Source of the DNA: Sternotherus odoratus
Taxonomy: Eukaryota > Chordata > Testudines > Kinosternidae
Assembly (NCBI GenBank): GCA_032164245.1
Contig: JAVMKO010000003.1
Location: 33,789,390-33,853,389 of the forward strand
Direction: 5' to 3'
Length of the DNA: 64,000 nt
Shown here: in pieces, positions 1 through 10,245 of the stretch
Numbering within the stretch: the first letter of the stretch is position 1
Layout: each line of letters opens with the position of its first letter
Program-made: the position numbers and the translations under genes
Notes under the pieces: model-generated
What the model was told of the DNA's origin: nothing
Seen by the model: only the letters and a program-made list of their open reading frames with translations
The model's database searches: none

Positions 1-293
1 CCTGACACAGGCCAGAAAACTGTGACTCAGAGTCAAAACTCCTTCCATGCTTCCCTCTGGCTCTAAGCAAAGTAATTTACTATCTCCCTTTTTCATGGAG
101 CTCACATGCCACATTGGGCACCCAAGTCAGCTATGCTTGTTAGTGATGAGGGGAAGGAGGTGCAGCATGGCATTTCCTTTTCCCGTCTCTGCTCTCTTGC
201 TCAGAGTGGGCAGCAGTGAATGAGTAGTCTCTGCTCACTTCTCCATTGCCAAAATGATAATCTGAGCAGATTTGAGTGGTGTCATGAACTAGA
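1..293. other. Unassigned flank
   Basis: I see no open frame, terminal repeat or recognisable repeat family in this stretch. It is ordinary mixed-composition sequence leading up to the TSD of the first hAT-like element. Confidence 0.5.
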
Positions 294-301
294 ATGGAGG
301 C

Positions 302-1391
302 CAGGGCCGGCAACAGGGGGGTACTACGGATTCAGCTGTACCGGGCCCCCTGACTTTAGGGGGGCCCCGGTACACAGCTGTACCCGTTGTCATCCCCCCT
401 TGTCACCTAGGGTGACCAGATGTCCCGATTTTATCGGGACAGTCCCGATTTTAGGGGACTTGTCCCGCGTCCCGACCTTTCATTGGTCGGGACTCCCTTT
501 GTCCCGATATTTGGGACCAAGGGAAGTTCCAGGACGCAGGCATCAGCAGGCAGTCACTGGCGGGACGTTCACTGCTGCTCTGCCTGCCGAGGCAGCTCCG
601 GCAGGAGCTCGCAAATTGGCCCCAGGCGGCCACAGAGCCAGGCACATGCTGCAGGGGCGGCACTTGCAAAGAGTCCCCAGCGTTCCCCCCCCACGAGGTA
701 AGCACCGCCTTCGCCTGTGCCTGCCCCGCAGCGGGAGGCTGCACCTGGAGCTGGGAGTGGGTCAGGGGAGTTCGCGCGGAACAGGGGGCGGGGGCTGTGC
801 CGAGCGCCGACCCGCAACCAGGGGTGGGGGGGGGGGGAGGCTGTGCCCGCCCCTGGAGGACCCTGCGCCACCGATCTATGGCAGGAGAGGGGGTGTTGCC
901 CAGAACCAGAGCCACGTGGGAGCCCTGTGCTGCTGTCCCACAGCAGAGGGGGGGGGGGGAGCTGCGCCCGGAGGCCGGGGGGGGGGGGGTAATGTTCAAG
1001 CGGAGCCAGATGTCCAATGGGGTGGGGAGCCTGTGGCTGCCCCTCCCCCTCATGTGTCCCGATATTTAGCTGTTGTCATCTCGTCACCCTATTGTCGCCG
1101 GGCCTGGAGAGCGGGGAAGGGGCGGGGAGGCGGCGTGGCTCTCCCCCGGACGAGCGCGCCTGGCCCTGGCAGGAGCAGTGAGCCTGGCCGGCGGCAGCAG
1201 CGCAGTCCGGGGGAGAAAGGGCGGGGGGGGAGGGGGAACAGCAAGGGCGGCTCACGCCGCTCCCGGGCTCTCGCTCCCGCCAGCTGTCAGCTGGGGGGGG
1301 AGTGCCGGCTGGGCTGGGGGGGGGCGGCTGGGCTGGGGGGGCCCCCAAACTATCAGAGTAGGGGGCCCCCAAATTTATGTCGCCGGCCCTG
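302..1391. mobile_element. Non-autonomous hAT-like element (outer), interrupted by a second element
   Basis: The ends are inverted repeats beginning CAGGGCCGGC at 302-311, with the complement GCCGGCCCTG at 1382-1391. They are flanked by an exact 8-bp duplication ATGGAGGC at 294-301 and 1392-1399. An 8-bp TSD and CAGG-type termini are typical of the hAT superfamily. Without the inner element (408-1091) about 400 bp remain, rich in G/C runs, with an internal palindrome of GGGCCCC and GGTAC motifs around 335-380. No transposase is visible. Open frames across the GC-rich body are by-products of composition. The exact TSD suggests a fairly young insertion. Confidence 0.85.
408..1091. mobile_element. 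Non-autonomous hAT-like element nested inside the 302-1391 element
   Basis: The left end TAGGGTGACCAGATG (408 on) and the right end complement (to 1091, TAGGGTGACGAGATG) match at 14 of 15 positions. The flanks TTGTCACC (400-407) and TTGTCGCC (1092-1099) match 7 of 8, giving an 8-bp hAT-type TSD. Subterminal sequence repeats the motif TGTCCCGATTTTATCGGGAC, itself an inverted repeat, and TCCCGATATT recurs near both ends. The body is GC-rich with long G runs. No transposase is visible. It must have inserted after the outer element. Confidence 0.8.
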
Positions 1392-1399
1392 ATGGAGGC

Positions 1400-2424
1400 A
1401 ATTTACTCCTCCTTCCTTGCATGGCTGAGTAAGGTTGAAGAGAATCTAGTCTTAAATAATTTACAAACTAATATTTCAAATGTTATCTTAATATACAAGA
1501 AGGGTGGTTGAGGGTAAGATGTAATCTGTCTTGTTAAAATAGGTATACCAAAGTATTAAAAAATAGAGATATAAATTACAGTACATAAAATCACTTGGTC
1601 TGTACAGAGGCCTAATCAGCAAGGTCAAAGTATGAATTACAACTAATATTGTAGATATCTGCAATGACACTAACAAAAGTAATACAGATGCATTTTATTC
1701 CATCTGATAGAAGTTATATATGTGCACGATATTCTTAATATTTACTTACTATTATGTGTGTGAATTCAAGGTCCATGTATCCTGCTTATAGACGGAAGGG
1801 GGGATTACTACAACATTTTATTACATTGTGTGGACATATAGAATGAGTCAGAATCTAGGCATTAGTAATTTGGACAAGATCACACAATAATTTTGGCAGT
1901 GGCAAAATTAAACAATGGCCTCAGAGTGGCACAGGGGGTCCTGGATAAATCAGCACAGGGTCTCTGCATCTCCCCTTCATAAGCCAGGTGGGGGAGCTTG
2001 GGTACTCAGCACTTTATAGACACAATCTATACAGGCCAAGTTCTCACACCCTTCCTAATGTGCATTGGGCCCAGTTCTCATTTGCCACCTAAAGTGCTCT
2101 GGGACTTCATGGTGTCATAAAGTGAATGTAAGAATGGTCTGAAGGGGCACTCATGTTAAGGAAAATCAAGCCCATACATCATTACCTTCCCCGCTGAAGT
2201 CAAAGAGATAACTTGTGGAGTAAGATGCAATCAGTATGAGTAAAGGTGTCAGAGAATGGCACTACATTGCCAGTAATCAACCTCTTGTGTTTCTCCTAAA
2301 GTTATACATTTTCAACAAAATCCATTTAGCCATTTTGGGACTAGATAACTCCTGGGTCCTCTCTGTGTGAATGGGGTTTGGAATATTGAGAGATGTCCAA
2401 CAGGGAGTAAACTGATTGTGGTTA
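1400..2424. other. Unassigned AT-rich stretch
   Basis: No open frame of substance and no terminal repeats. Nothing recognised. Confidence 0.4.
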
Positions 2425-3030
2425 AATGGTGATAAAAGAATCAAAATAGCACAATTACAAAGTGGGGAATAACGAGCTAGTCAGTAGTTTTGCTAGGTCA
2501 ACAAAGTGAAGTAGCTGTGAAAAAGGCTAATATCATTCTGTGGAGTATTAACAGTGTCATAATTAGGGGACGGGAGGTAGGTATCCCATTCCACTTGACA
2601 ATGGTAAGGTCAGAGATGGAATACTATGTCCAGTTCTGGGTGCCACACTTTAGGAGAGATGTGGACAAACTGAAGGGACTCTAGAGGAGATGAATAAAAC
2701 AAAAACAAAAAGGTATAGAAAACCTGAGCTATGAGATGTAAAAATAAAAATAAAAAATGGGCATGTTTAGTTTTGAGGAAAGAAGATTTGGTGGGGGACA
2801 GACATGATAACAGTCTTCAAGATGTCAAGGGGTATTCTGTAATAAGCAAGGTAATCAATTATTCTCCATGTCCAGCAAGAGAGGTTGTGGAATCCCCAAT
2901 ACTGGAAGTTTTAAAGAGCAGATTGAAGACAAACACCTGTCAGATCTGGTTTGCCTCAATGCAGGGGCCCAGATTAGATAACTTCTTGAGATCTTTTCCA
3001 GCCCTACATTTCTATGATTCTAGATCTAAA
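2425..3030 (+). mobile_element. CR1 LINE fragment, 3' end, internally deleted
   Basis: The stretch follows the 3' part of the CR1 reverse transcriptase frame and its 3' UTR: the GGGGAATAAC segment, AAAAAGGCTAATATCATTCT, CCAGTTCTGGG(T)GCCACACTTTAGG, the GAGGTTGTGGAATC segment, CAAACACCTGTCAG and the terminal TTCTATGATTCT. The segment expected between the GATAACAGTCTTCAAG block and GAGGTTGTGGAATC is shortened at about 2850-2880, so part was deleted. Poly-A-rich patches near 2700-2755 are local expansions. The frames are broken by stops, so this is a dead 5'-truncated copy. Confidence 0.85.
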
Positions 3031-5104
3031 TGCTACAGGGAGATGTGTAAAATCCTATTCTGTAAGGGGTTAATATCCGGATATATCAAGACAGACATAC
3101 AAGGAACCAAGAGATAGATTGGATGACAGAAGATGGAGTGGAGAATTGCTTATTCCATCCTTAACATTTAAGAAAAAGTGGGAAATGTGATTATTCTAAA
3201 TGATAATCATTTAATAGTGGTGTGTTCAGGGAAACTGGGATTTCTGGATTCTTTAATCTAGTATTCATTAGTAATCTGAAAAAGCTAGGTAAATAAGAAT
3301 GAATTTTGGAGAATACAGAAACTATTGTTTTACGCCCCACTCTGATAAATGCACAAATTGATGCAGACCCCTTCATACACATGGATAATAACTGTGGGAA
3401 AGGAGATTCAGCACAGACACAGACGTTTATGTGAACAAATCAATTTGAAAGAAGTGGACCTTAGTTAGTAAAAAAAATATGGAAAATGAGGAAATCCATA
3501 AGTATCTTATTAAACATTGCTAATAAACTAATGTATTTCATCAGTTACAATGTAAAGATAATAGCAAAGGAACTCCTAATGAAGAAAGAATTTAAAGATT
3601 TCATGTGCACTGATGGTTTCATATATGCTTGTGGGTTCTGAATTAGCTAAACCATTTCAGGAAAAAAAAATCTAAGAATATTGTAGATATCTTAAAGAAG
3701 GCGTCTTCTCCCTATAAAGTGGCAGTTGCAAAGGCCAGTATTGGATGTATTCACAGGATGAGAGAGTAATCTGTAAAATGGGATAGTGTAGTGATATAAA
3801 ATCAGTATATTGTATTTCCAACTTCAACATTGTATTCGTTTTTGTATACAGTACTTCATCTAAAATTGGCATGTGTGAAACAAAATAGGTCCAGAGCAGG
3901 GAAATGTTTGACCAGGATTTAGGGATGTGTGGCTGCTTCTATAATTTTAATAAAATAAATAACTAGAAGAAGCAGGAGAAGGAAGAGAAGAGAGGATCAG
4001 AACACACAAGCAGCAAGAGGAAGAATAATTAATTTTAGGAAAAGAGAAGAAGGGAAATTAATCATTATAGAGGTATAATAAAATAATTAATGGTTTAGTG
4101 AAACCCCAGCCATTCCCATTTCCCCTAATCCTTATTGTCAAATGAGGAAATGCAATTAGACAGGCAATGCTTTTACATTGGATATTTTTATGGATTACAG
4201 GAACACCCAGAATCGCAACTGTAAAAAATAAATAAAAATGTTTTATTAAAGATATAAACCCTCATACTCCAGGGCATGAACCAACCTGTAAGTAATAGGA
4301 TTAGGAAGAAACTTTCTTACTGGGCATCTTTTTCCATAATTAGCTACTGCTGAGTTTCTTACATGTTTGAAATATCTGATAGTGGCCACTGTCATAGACA
4401 GACATTTGACAACATGCACTATTGTTCTGTTCTACTATGGGAGTTTTTATGTTCTGAACAAGATTTTAAAAAACCAACACACTGCATAAACTTCAACTGT
4501 GGGATTAATTAAAGCAGAATATTATGGAAGCAAATGATTTTGCAAGTTTCAGAAAAGGATGAGATATTTATATGAGCAAGAATGACAGCGATAGTAGCTA
4601 GATTACAAAGCTACAAGGGATATTATTCCTGCATTGTCCCATATATTCCTGCATGTTGTATAGGAAAAAAAAAAGTATAGATTGAACAAGGAGGACATGG
4701 GACACAAGTGTTGCCTGAGCCCATGACAACATGCTAGACAGATCCATATGGTCCACTCTGTTAGGACACCTTTTATGCATGTATGTCAAAGCAGCTTGTG
4801 TGTGGAATACACACACCTTTCTGATGGTGAATAAAAGTTTGCTTTTTCCTAATATATTTGACAATTTATTCAAAAACTGTTCATCCTTATCTAAATGTTG
4901 CCAAAGTGGGTGCGACTTTAGTTTAACTGCATCATGTTTTTTTTATTTTTACAATTACATTATTTAATCCTCAACCAGTGTGACTTGGTTTGAAAATGAA
5001 AAGAGAGAAAACTTTACTAGAGAAACAAAATATGTTTCTTTTTAAGAATGACAGATCATTTTCCTACATTACATTTAATCAAATCATATTAGATGAAGGG
5101 AAGA
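3031..5104. other. Unassigned AT-rich stretch
   Basis: No recognised repeat and no convincing coding sequence. A purine-rich patch lies at about 3960-4070 (GAAGAGAAGAG-type). Short open frames here show no domain. Confidence 0.4.
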
Positions 5105-5505
5105 TATGAAACGGTATCATAACTAAGGTTACATTTTAGTAAAAGTCATGGACAGGTCACGGGCCGTTAACAAAAATTCATGGCCTATGACTTGTCCATG
5201 ACTTTTACTATATACCCGACTAAAACTTGGGGATGGGAGGAGGCTTGGAGGGACGGCCCTGGCAGTGATGCTTGGAGGGGGGAAGGAGGCACAGGGTGGG
5301 TGGATTCTGTGGGTGCTGGGGGGACGGTTGGCAGGTCTGGGGCTGAGTTCCACGTGGTGCCTCTGCTCCACCCTAAGCACCCTGGTTCAGCAGCTTCCAT
5401 TGGCTGGGAACCAGAGCCAATGGGAACTGCAGGGCTGTGGGTGGGGAGGGGCTGACGGCCTAATGGAGTTAAGTACCCAGTTCCCACTGGAAGTCATCTA
5501 ACTTC
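5105..5505. mobile_element. Foldback-type DNA element, copy 1
   Basis: The left part contains a long hairpin at 5138-5209. Its arms begin AGTAAAAGTCATGGACAGG and end CCTGTCCATGACTTTTACT-like, about 22 bp with one mismatch around a loop. A GC-rich body follows, with an inverted CCAAT-box palindrome around 5390-5432 (CCATTGGCTGGGAACC then CCAATGGGAA). A related hairpin occurs in opposite orientation at 22165-22257, so this is a dispersed family. I could not define a TSD, so the right boundary is approximate. No coding capacity is seen. Confidence 0.6.
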
Positions 5506-6654
5506 CATAGACAGCTCTGAAAAAAAATCCAGGTCTGACATGTTTATCTTGATAAGCAATAGGATTATACATTTTAAGCAAATGGAAAAAAAAAGTATTG
5601 TACTTTTCATGTATCCACCTCCTTAACTGTCCTTGCTTTCTAAACAAGGATAGTAATCTGTAATAAGGATAAATCAAAACAATTACTCATCAGTTACTAT
5701 TTCAACTTTGCCAAACTATGCACAGAGAATTGTACCAAGCATCTATTGGCACTAGTAAGAATACAGCTATACTTTCATTATATTAATTTTAATATTATCC
5801 ATATTTCTCTTCTATTTCACTCTTATTAGTATTACTCCTGGCTGTAATTCTTACTTAATTTCATGACTCTTCCTTCACCATGCTGATACTTTCCTTCCAA
5901 AATTAGATGAAATTAGTTCAGGCAAACAGAATGTGGACAAGTGTTAATTTAGAACATTCATATCAATTTAAGCCTAAAGACTCTTTACAATATCAGATTA
6001 ATAGAAACAAATCAAGTAACAATCAGATAACCTCTAGGAAAATAAAATAAAATAATGCAATCTCTGCTCGAATTTGCAATAAACTGGAAATGACACTTGT
6101 TTGTATATTTGTCTTACGATAAGAGTTTCGTGATTGCTAAAGTATCTTGTGTAGAATAAACAAACATGGGGCAATTTCTCGGGTGGTGGAGATGAGGAAA
6201 ACTTTACTGAAATCAATTGATTCATTCACGTTTTTATTAGCAGAGAATATTGCCTGGAATTTTTATTGATTATTTTACATTCATAAGCCAATGTCCTGAA
6301 ATTGCCTTATTTTTGTTAACATCCTTCTTTGACATTATTTTCATTTTTTGCCAAGTAAAAACGTGTCTGAGAATCACAGAATCACTTTTCTCTATCTTCT
6401 TCTGAGCCACTGTAATCTAAAGTGTTTTCAAGCAAAACTAAATTATCTTGTCTCAAGTTATGCCTCCCTACTTCCGTAACATTTCCTACCATAGCTACCA
6501 CTGAAACTCCAACATGTTTCTACTAAAAGGTCATATTAACCATTTTAAAAGAAAATATTTTCACTTAATAAACCTCATTCTCAAAACTGTACAATAAAAT
6601 ATCACTTTGCAGTTTGCTGTAGTCATGTTGTTCCCAAGACTGTAAAGAGGAAAT
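5506..6654. other. Unassigned AT-rich stretch
   Basis: No terminal repeats, recognised retroelement motifs or domain-bearing frames. Confidence 0.4.
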
Positions 6655-6735
6655 ATCTTGTACTGGACTCATTTCTGTTGATGAAAGACAAGCTTTTGAG
6701 CTACACAGGTTTCTTCTTCTTCCATACCTGAAAGG
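6655..6735 (-). mobile_element. PLE 3'-tail fragment
   Basis: The string TTTCTGTTGATGAAAGACAA followed by GCTTTTGAGC and a TTCTTCTTC block closely resembles the 3' tail of the larger PLE copy at 8335-8435 (CTTCTGTTGGAGAGAGACAA, CTTTTGAGC, CTCTTCTTCAG), in the same orientation. Only the tail is present. No coding part can be seen next to it. Confidence 0.5.
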
Positions 6736-7339
6736 GGCAGGTGGCCAACTCCCATTTTTAATATACGTTGGGTAAGTAGTTCCCTTTTGTGCCTCTGTAA
6801 ATCTTCTCCTCTAAAGTACTGTACATAGTACAGTAAAGGATCACTGGGGAATTGATTCAATAAAATCTCTCTTATCACACTACAGGCAGGATTTTTTTTT
6901 GTATAATAAACAAGCTAGGAATAAAATAAAGTAGATAATAAATTAAACTTTGGAAGTTAATCCCTTACATGATATAAAAATGGCATAGCCTACCTAATTT
7001 AAATGGAGGTATGCTACCATCTGCTGAGGATCTGCCACTGGCCTCCTAGCCAAAGATGGAATGAATTATTGACAGATATCCACAGATCTTATTTTATATA
7101 TTTGTTCAAAGCCATTTTTTTTCTTTTTGAGGAAATAGAAAATCCACAACTAGGTTTCTCCTCTGCATGACCCTCAATGAAAACTAAAAACTAAATAAAA
7201 ATCAAATCACTTCTATAAAAAAAATCCACCAACTAGTGCCCTATGAAGCATTTCCAATCACTGCTCTTACATCTTTCACTTATCAGTAACCTAGAAACAG
7301 CCTGTGTGTTCAGCTGTAAATACTAAGACTCTCTCTTTT
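6736..7339. other. Unassigned AT-rich stretch
   Basis: Nothing recognised. The composition is AT-rich up to the TSD of the next hAT. Confidence 0.4.
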
Positions 7340-7347
7340 GACTAGTT

Positions 7348-8038
7348 CAGTGGTTCCCAGACTTTAACAACCTGTGAACCGCTTTCACTAAATTGTCAAG
7401 TCTTGCGAACCCCACTCCTAAAAAATGAATATTTTCAAGGACTTTTTCCTTTACCTGAGTATAAATTATAAAAGCAGTCATATTGGAAATATAAACATAC
7501 TTATTACATTTGATTTTTAATTATTTATCATTACAATATTTTATTACGTTATGAAATTGCAACACTCTTCCAAGATGGTATCACTTTGAATAAGCCTATT
7601 ATAAGACAAGGCTTCTATATTTCATCAGATGTGACACAGCATGAAGGTATTTAAGAAGCAAACTCAAAAAGACTTCCGCCTACACAAGCATTTAGCTCTT
7701 GAGCAGCCCAGGCAAACAACAAAGCTTAAAACTTGTTCTTCACGATAATTTTAAAAAACAGTACTAGCTGCCTATTTAATTTTAAAAACAGCAAAAAATA
7801 TCCACCTCCTTTTCCATTATAATAAGGAGTCTTGAAATTTAAATCTCTTCAGTGTGATAGATATGCTTGCTTTGATCTGCTTAGCTCTTGGAAGTCCAGG
7901 GGCTTCGGGATGCTGGCCCCATGCTGCCTGGAGTCCCCAGGGACAACTTTGTCCTCCATTAGGGATTTTTTTCCCCGAGTATCCCCTGTAACATTTCACA
8001 AACCCCAGGGTTCACCAATCCCAGTTTGGGAACCACTG
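7348..8038. mobile_element. Non-autonomous hAT (Charlie-like) element
   Basis: The ends are CAGTGGTTCCCAGACTT at 7348 and, in complement at 8038, CAGTGGTTCCCAAACTGGG. The flanking octamers GACTAGTT (7340-7347) and GTCTAGTC (8039-8046) match at 6 of 8 positions and have the central CTAG common in Charlie-type target sites. The interior is AT-rich with a CTGGAGTCCC-type GC patch near the right end. I see no transposase frame. The mismatched TSD and diverged TIRs suggest an older insertion than the 302 or 61735 elements. Confidence 0.8.
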
Positions 8039-8046
8039 GTCTAGTC

Positions 8047-8284
8047 TATTTCTTCTAATTTTGGGACCATGATTTTTATATCAACTGCCATTACCAGGCA
8101 ATACCATCTTAAAGCGTACACAAGATGCAATACCTGCACATGGCTGCATGAGTACAAATGAGAGTATAATTTGGCCTGATACCCATATAGCTGATACCAA
8201 TATACTACTACTTCATTCATGCTAAGAATGGACTAGATGTGAGAGCCCCATTATGTGCTCTTCCAAAATGTAAAATATTTGCAT
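8047..8284. other. Unassigned short stretch
   Basis: Nothing recognised between the hAT element and the PLE. Confidence 0.4.
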
Positions 8285-8322
8285 GTTTTGTTTAACAGAA
8301 AGCAGTATGTTGCTGGACTAAA
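8285..8322. repeat. Direct repeat flanking the PLE, left copy
   Basis: The segment TTTAACAGAAAGCAGTATG plus its downstream bases is similar to 9696-9733 (TTTAACAGAAGGAAGTATG), in direct orientation on the two sides of the PLE. It may be a long, decayed target duplication or part of a terminal repeat of the element. Confidence 0.5.
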
Positions 8323-8390
8323 GAGGTTGTAGTATTTTAGAGAGACAGTGGGTAAGGTGATATGTTTTACTCTGGACCGACTTCTGTTGG

Positions 8391-8431
8391 AGAGAGACAA
8401 ACTTTTGAGCTTGCACAGAGCTCTTCTTCAG
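8391..8431 (-). ncRNA. Candidate hammerhead-ribozyme remnant in the PLE tail
   Basis: On the minus strand the order is CTGAAGA, a stem GAGCTC...AAGCTC, then AAAA followed by GTTTGTC. A hammerhead core needs CUGANGA, helix II, then GAA(A) and an NUH cleavage site after helix III. The first box is intact. The GAAA box reads AAAA and helix III is weak, so this copy is probably inactive. Hammerheads are known from PLEs as a group. The assignment here is by pattern only. Confidence 0.35.
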
Positions 8432-8650
8432 TTCTAGAAAGCTAACTAAAATGTCACTGCTAAATACAAGATTTTAATAGATTGTTTAGCATAAGTAGTT
8501 AATACATATTCCAAGGGAATATTCAAAGTGAAGTGGCCTATTCACACCCCTCCAGTCACAGGGAGGAAATGAATGGAGCGGAGCAACTGGGATGGGGGGG
8601 GGGGGTTGTTAGCGGGTTATGTAATATGGTCTCTATTCAGTCCATGAATT

Positions 8651-9193
8651 TTAGTATCTAACAAACAAAGTTATGAATTTAAGTTCCAAGACTTTTGAAA
8701 AAGTGTGTGCAGGTTTCCTTTGATAGGTCAGGTATAGAGTGCTCGCTTTGTAAAATGCATTCACTGACAGGTGATGTGGTGTTTGTCTTATAATTTTCCT
8801 CTGTTGGTTCATTTGAGAACATAGCAGTTGTTTGTTCTCACCCACATGGTTATTATTGGAGCATTTAGTGCACTGGATGAGGTACCCCACATGTCGTGAT
8901 AGGGATGTGCAGGAACCCATGGATCTTGAATGGTGTGTTGTGGGTGCTGATGATCTTTGTAGCAATGGAGATACGTCTGCAAGTTTTGCATCTGTTGTAC
9001 TGGCAGGGTCTGGTGCTGCTTTGGGGTGGTGTTTCCTAGTCTGTGGCGAGCTTGCTTCTGACAATGAGCCTGGAGAGTTTGGTAGGCAGGAGGGTTGACC
9101 CAGAACAGGGAGTTCAGGAGAGATTTTTTTCAGGATAGTGTCCCCATCAAGTATGGTTTGTAGATATTTAATGATGCCCTGTATGTGTTCCAT
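8651..9193 (-). pseudogene. PLE GIY-YIG endonuclease remnant
   Basis: The minus-strand frame of 180 codons ends with a segment whose pattern is YLIQCTKC...NNHVGE...QMNQ, followed by KVLELKFITLF. This matches the GIY-YIG layout of PLE endonucleases: a hydrophobic strand with CxxC-type cysteines, then a YVGET-like strand, an RM/N helix, and a conserved C-terminal E-L-K-F-I segment. The YVGET strand has decayed to HVGEN and key basic residues are altered. The N-terminal half is linker without a recognisable domain. The intact protein would cut target DNA for retrotransposition, and this copy would not. Confidence 0.65.
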
Positions 9194-9468
9194 TGTTGGG
9201 TGGTAGCCAACAACTAGAAATATGTGGTTGGAAGGGGTTTTATTTATCTATTGAAGCAGGTTCTCTCAGGGTATTGGGTGGCCATTCCATGATGTGATCT
9301 ACTTAGCTGGTGGAGTGTCCTTGTTTGGTGAAGGTGGTTTTGAGTGTGTTAAGGTGCATATCCAGGACTTTATCCCCTGATCATACTCTGTGGTATCTGA
9401 GAGCCTGGCTGAAGAGAACAGATTTCTTGTTGTGTTTAGGATGGCTACTGGATCCACAAAGGTAGGTC

Positions 9469-9687
9469 TCAATCCATGGGTTTCTTGTATCTAGTTTTCT
9501 GCAGGGTTCCATTGTTGAAGCAGATTGTGGTGTTCAGGAAGCTCATGCCGGTGTAGGAGTATGTTAGAGTTTTAATAGACAGGTAGCAGTTGCTGAAGTT
9601 GTGATGGAAATCTATGAAGGAATTTAAGTCATCAGTGCAGAGAATGAAAATATGATTGATGTATCCACGCATTTGTAAGATCTTCAA
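9469..9687 (-). pseudogene. PLE reverse transcriptase remnant
   Basis: The minus-strand translation contains RGYINHIFILCTDDLNSF and, 25 residues later, MSFLNTTICFNNGTLQKTRYKKPMD. Compared with the PLE RT consensus pattern (RYIDDIF... then FLDTTI...G.L.T.LY.KP.D), the first part is the catalytic motif, with the paired aspartates replaced (NH where DD is expected). The second is the downstream motif, well preserved. Only about 70 residues survive, with stops at both ends. Loss of the aspartates means no activity. Confidence 0.7.
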
Positions 9688-9695
9688 AAATTAAA

Positions 9696-9733
9696 CATTT
9701 TATTTAACAGAAGGAAGTATGATGTTGAATAAA
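9696..9733. repeat. Direct repeat flanking the PLE, right copy
   Basis: Partner of 8285-8322. It shares the TTTAACAGAA and AGTATG blocks in the same orientation, with several substitutions. Confidence 0.5.
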
Positions 9734-9984
9734 ATATTTTACAGCACTTGTACAACCAGTAAGGGGAGTAACCCCAATAAAGTGGCTATGTCTTGAAGGA
9801 GGGAATAAATGAATACATTCTCGCTCAACAATAGGAACCTGTTTTTCACACATTGTTGAGTAACATGCTCACAAGTCTTGTGGATTCTCATTCTAATCCC
9901 ACAGCAGAGCCCTGAATTCTTTATGCATACAGAAATTCTGATCTCTGGACCTGGATATCAAAGCACTCAAGACAAAAAAGGAAG

Positions 9985-10245
9985 AGGAAAGTTCATGCAT
10001 ATAGGTTCATCAATGGCTATTAGCCAAGATGGTCAGGGATGGAACCCCACACCCTGGAATTCTCTAAAGCTCTGACTGCAAGAAGATGGGACTGAACAAC
10101 AGGGGATGGATCACTTCATAATTGCCCTATCCTGTTCATTTTGTCCGACACATCTGACATTGGCCCCTGGCTGAGGACAGGATGCTGGGCTAGATGGACC
10201 ATTGGTCTGATCCAGTATGTCCATTCTTATGTTCTTACGTTCTAA
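9985..10245 (+). mobile_element. CR1 LINE fragment, 3' end
   Basis: The sequence has the CR1 3' terminal features: TTCATCAATGGCTATTAGCC, AGGGGATGGATCACTT, the GGGCTAGATGGACC block and TTCTTATGTTCTTACGTTCT at the very end. It is heavily 5' truncated and non-coding. The same subfamily appears in reverse at 51145-51500. Confidence 0.85.

Larger units (their letters stand above)
8335..9690 (-). mobile_element. PLE, degraded, with RT and GIY-YIG remnants
   Basis: Read on the minus strand, the order is a reverse transcriptase remnant (about 9687-9469), a linker, a GIY-YIG endonuclease remnant (about 9190-8651), then a 3' tail ending near 8335. This RT-then-GIY-YIG order is diagnostic of Penelope-like retroelements. 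The tail has the TTGGAGAGAGACAAAC and GAGCTCTTCTTCAG motifs seen again at 6655-6735. A run of 13 Gs at about 8595-8607 is probably slippage. Frames are interrupted, so this copy is dead. Confidence 0.75.

Noticed and set aside
220..1392. Open frame of 390 codons and overlapping frames on both strands
   Set aside because: It spans two nested non-coding hAT elements with long G/C runs. The product is Gly/Pro/Arg-rich with no domain, and frames are open on both strands because of composition.
300..1400. CpG-island promoter
   Set aside because: The GC-rich stretch coincides exactly with the ends of transposable elements, and no downstream exon could be found.
5180..5501. Frames of 78-100 codons on both strands
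   Set aside because: Same reason: the GC-rich body of the first foldback element, with mirrored open frames.
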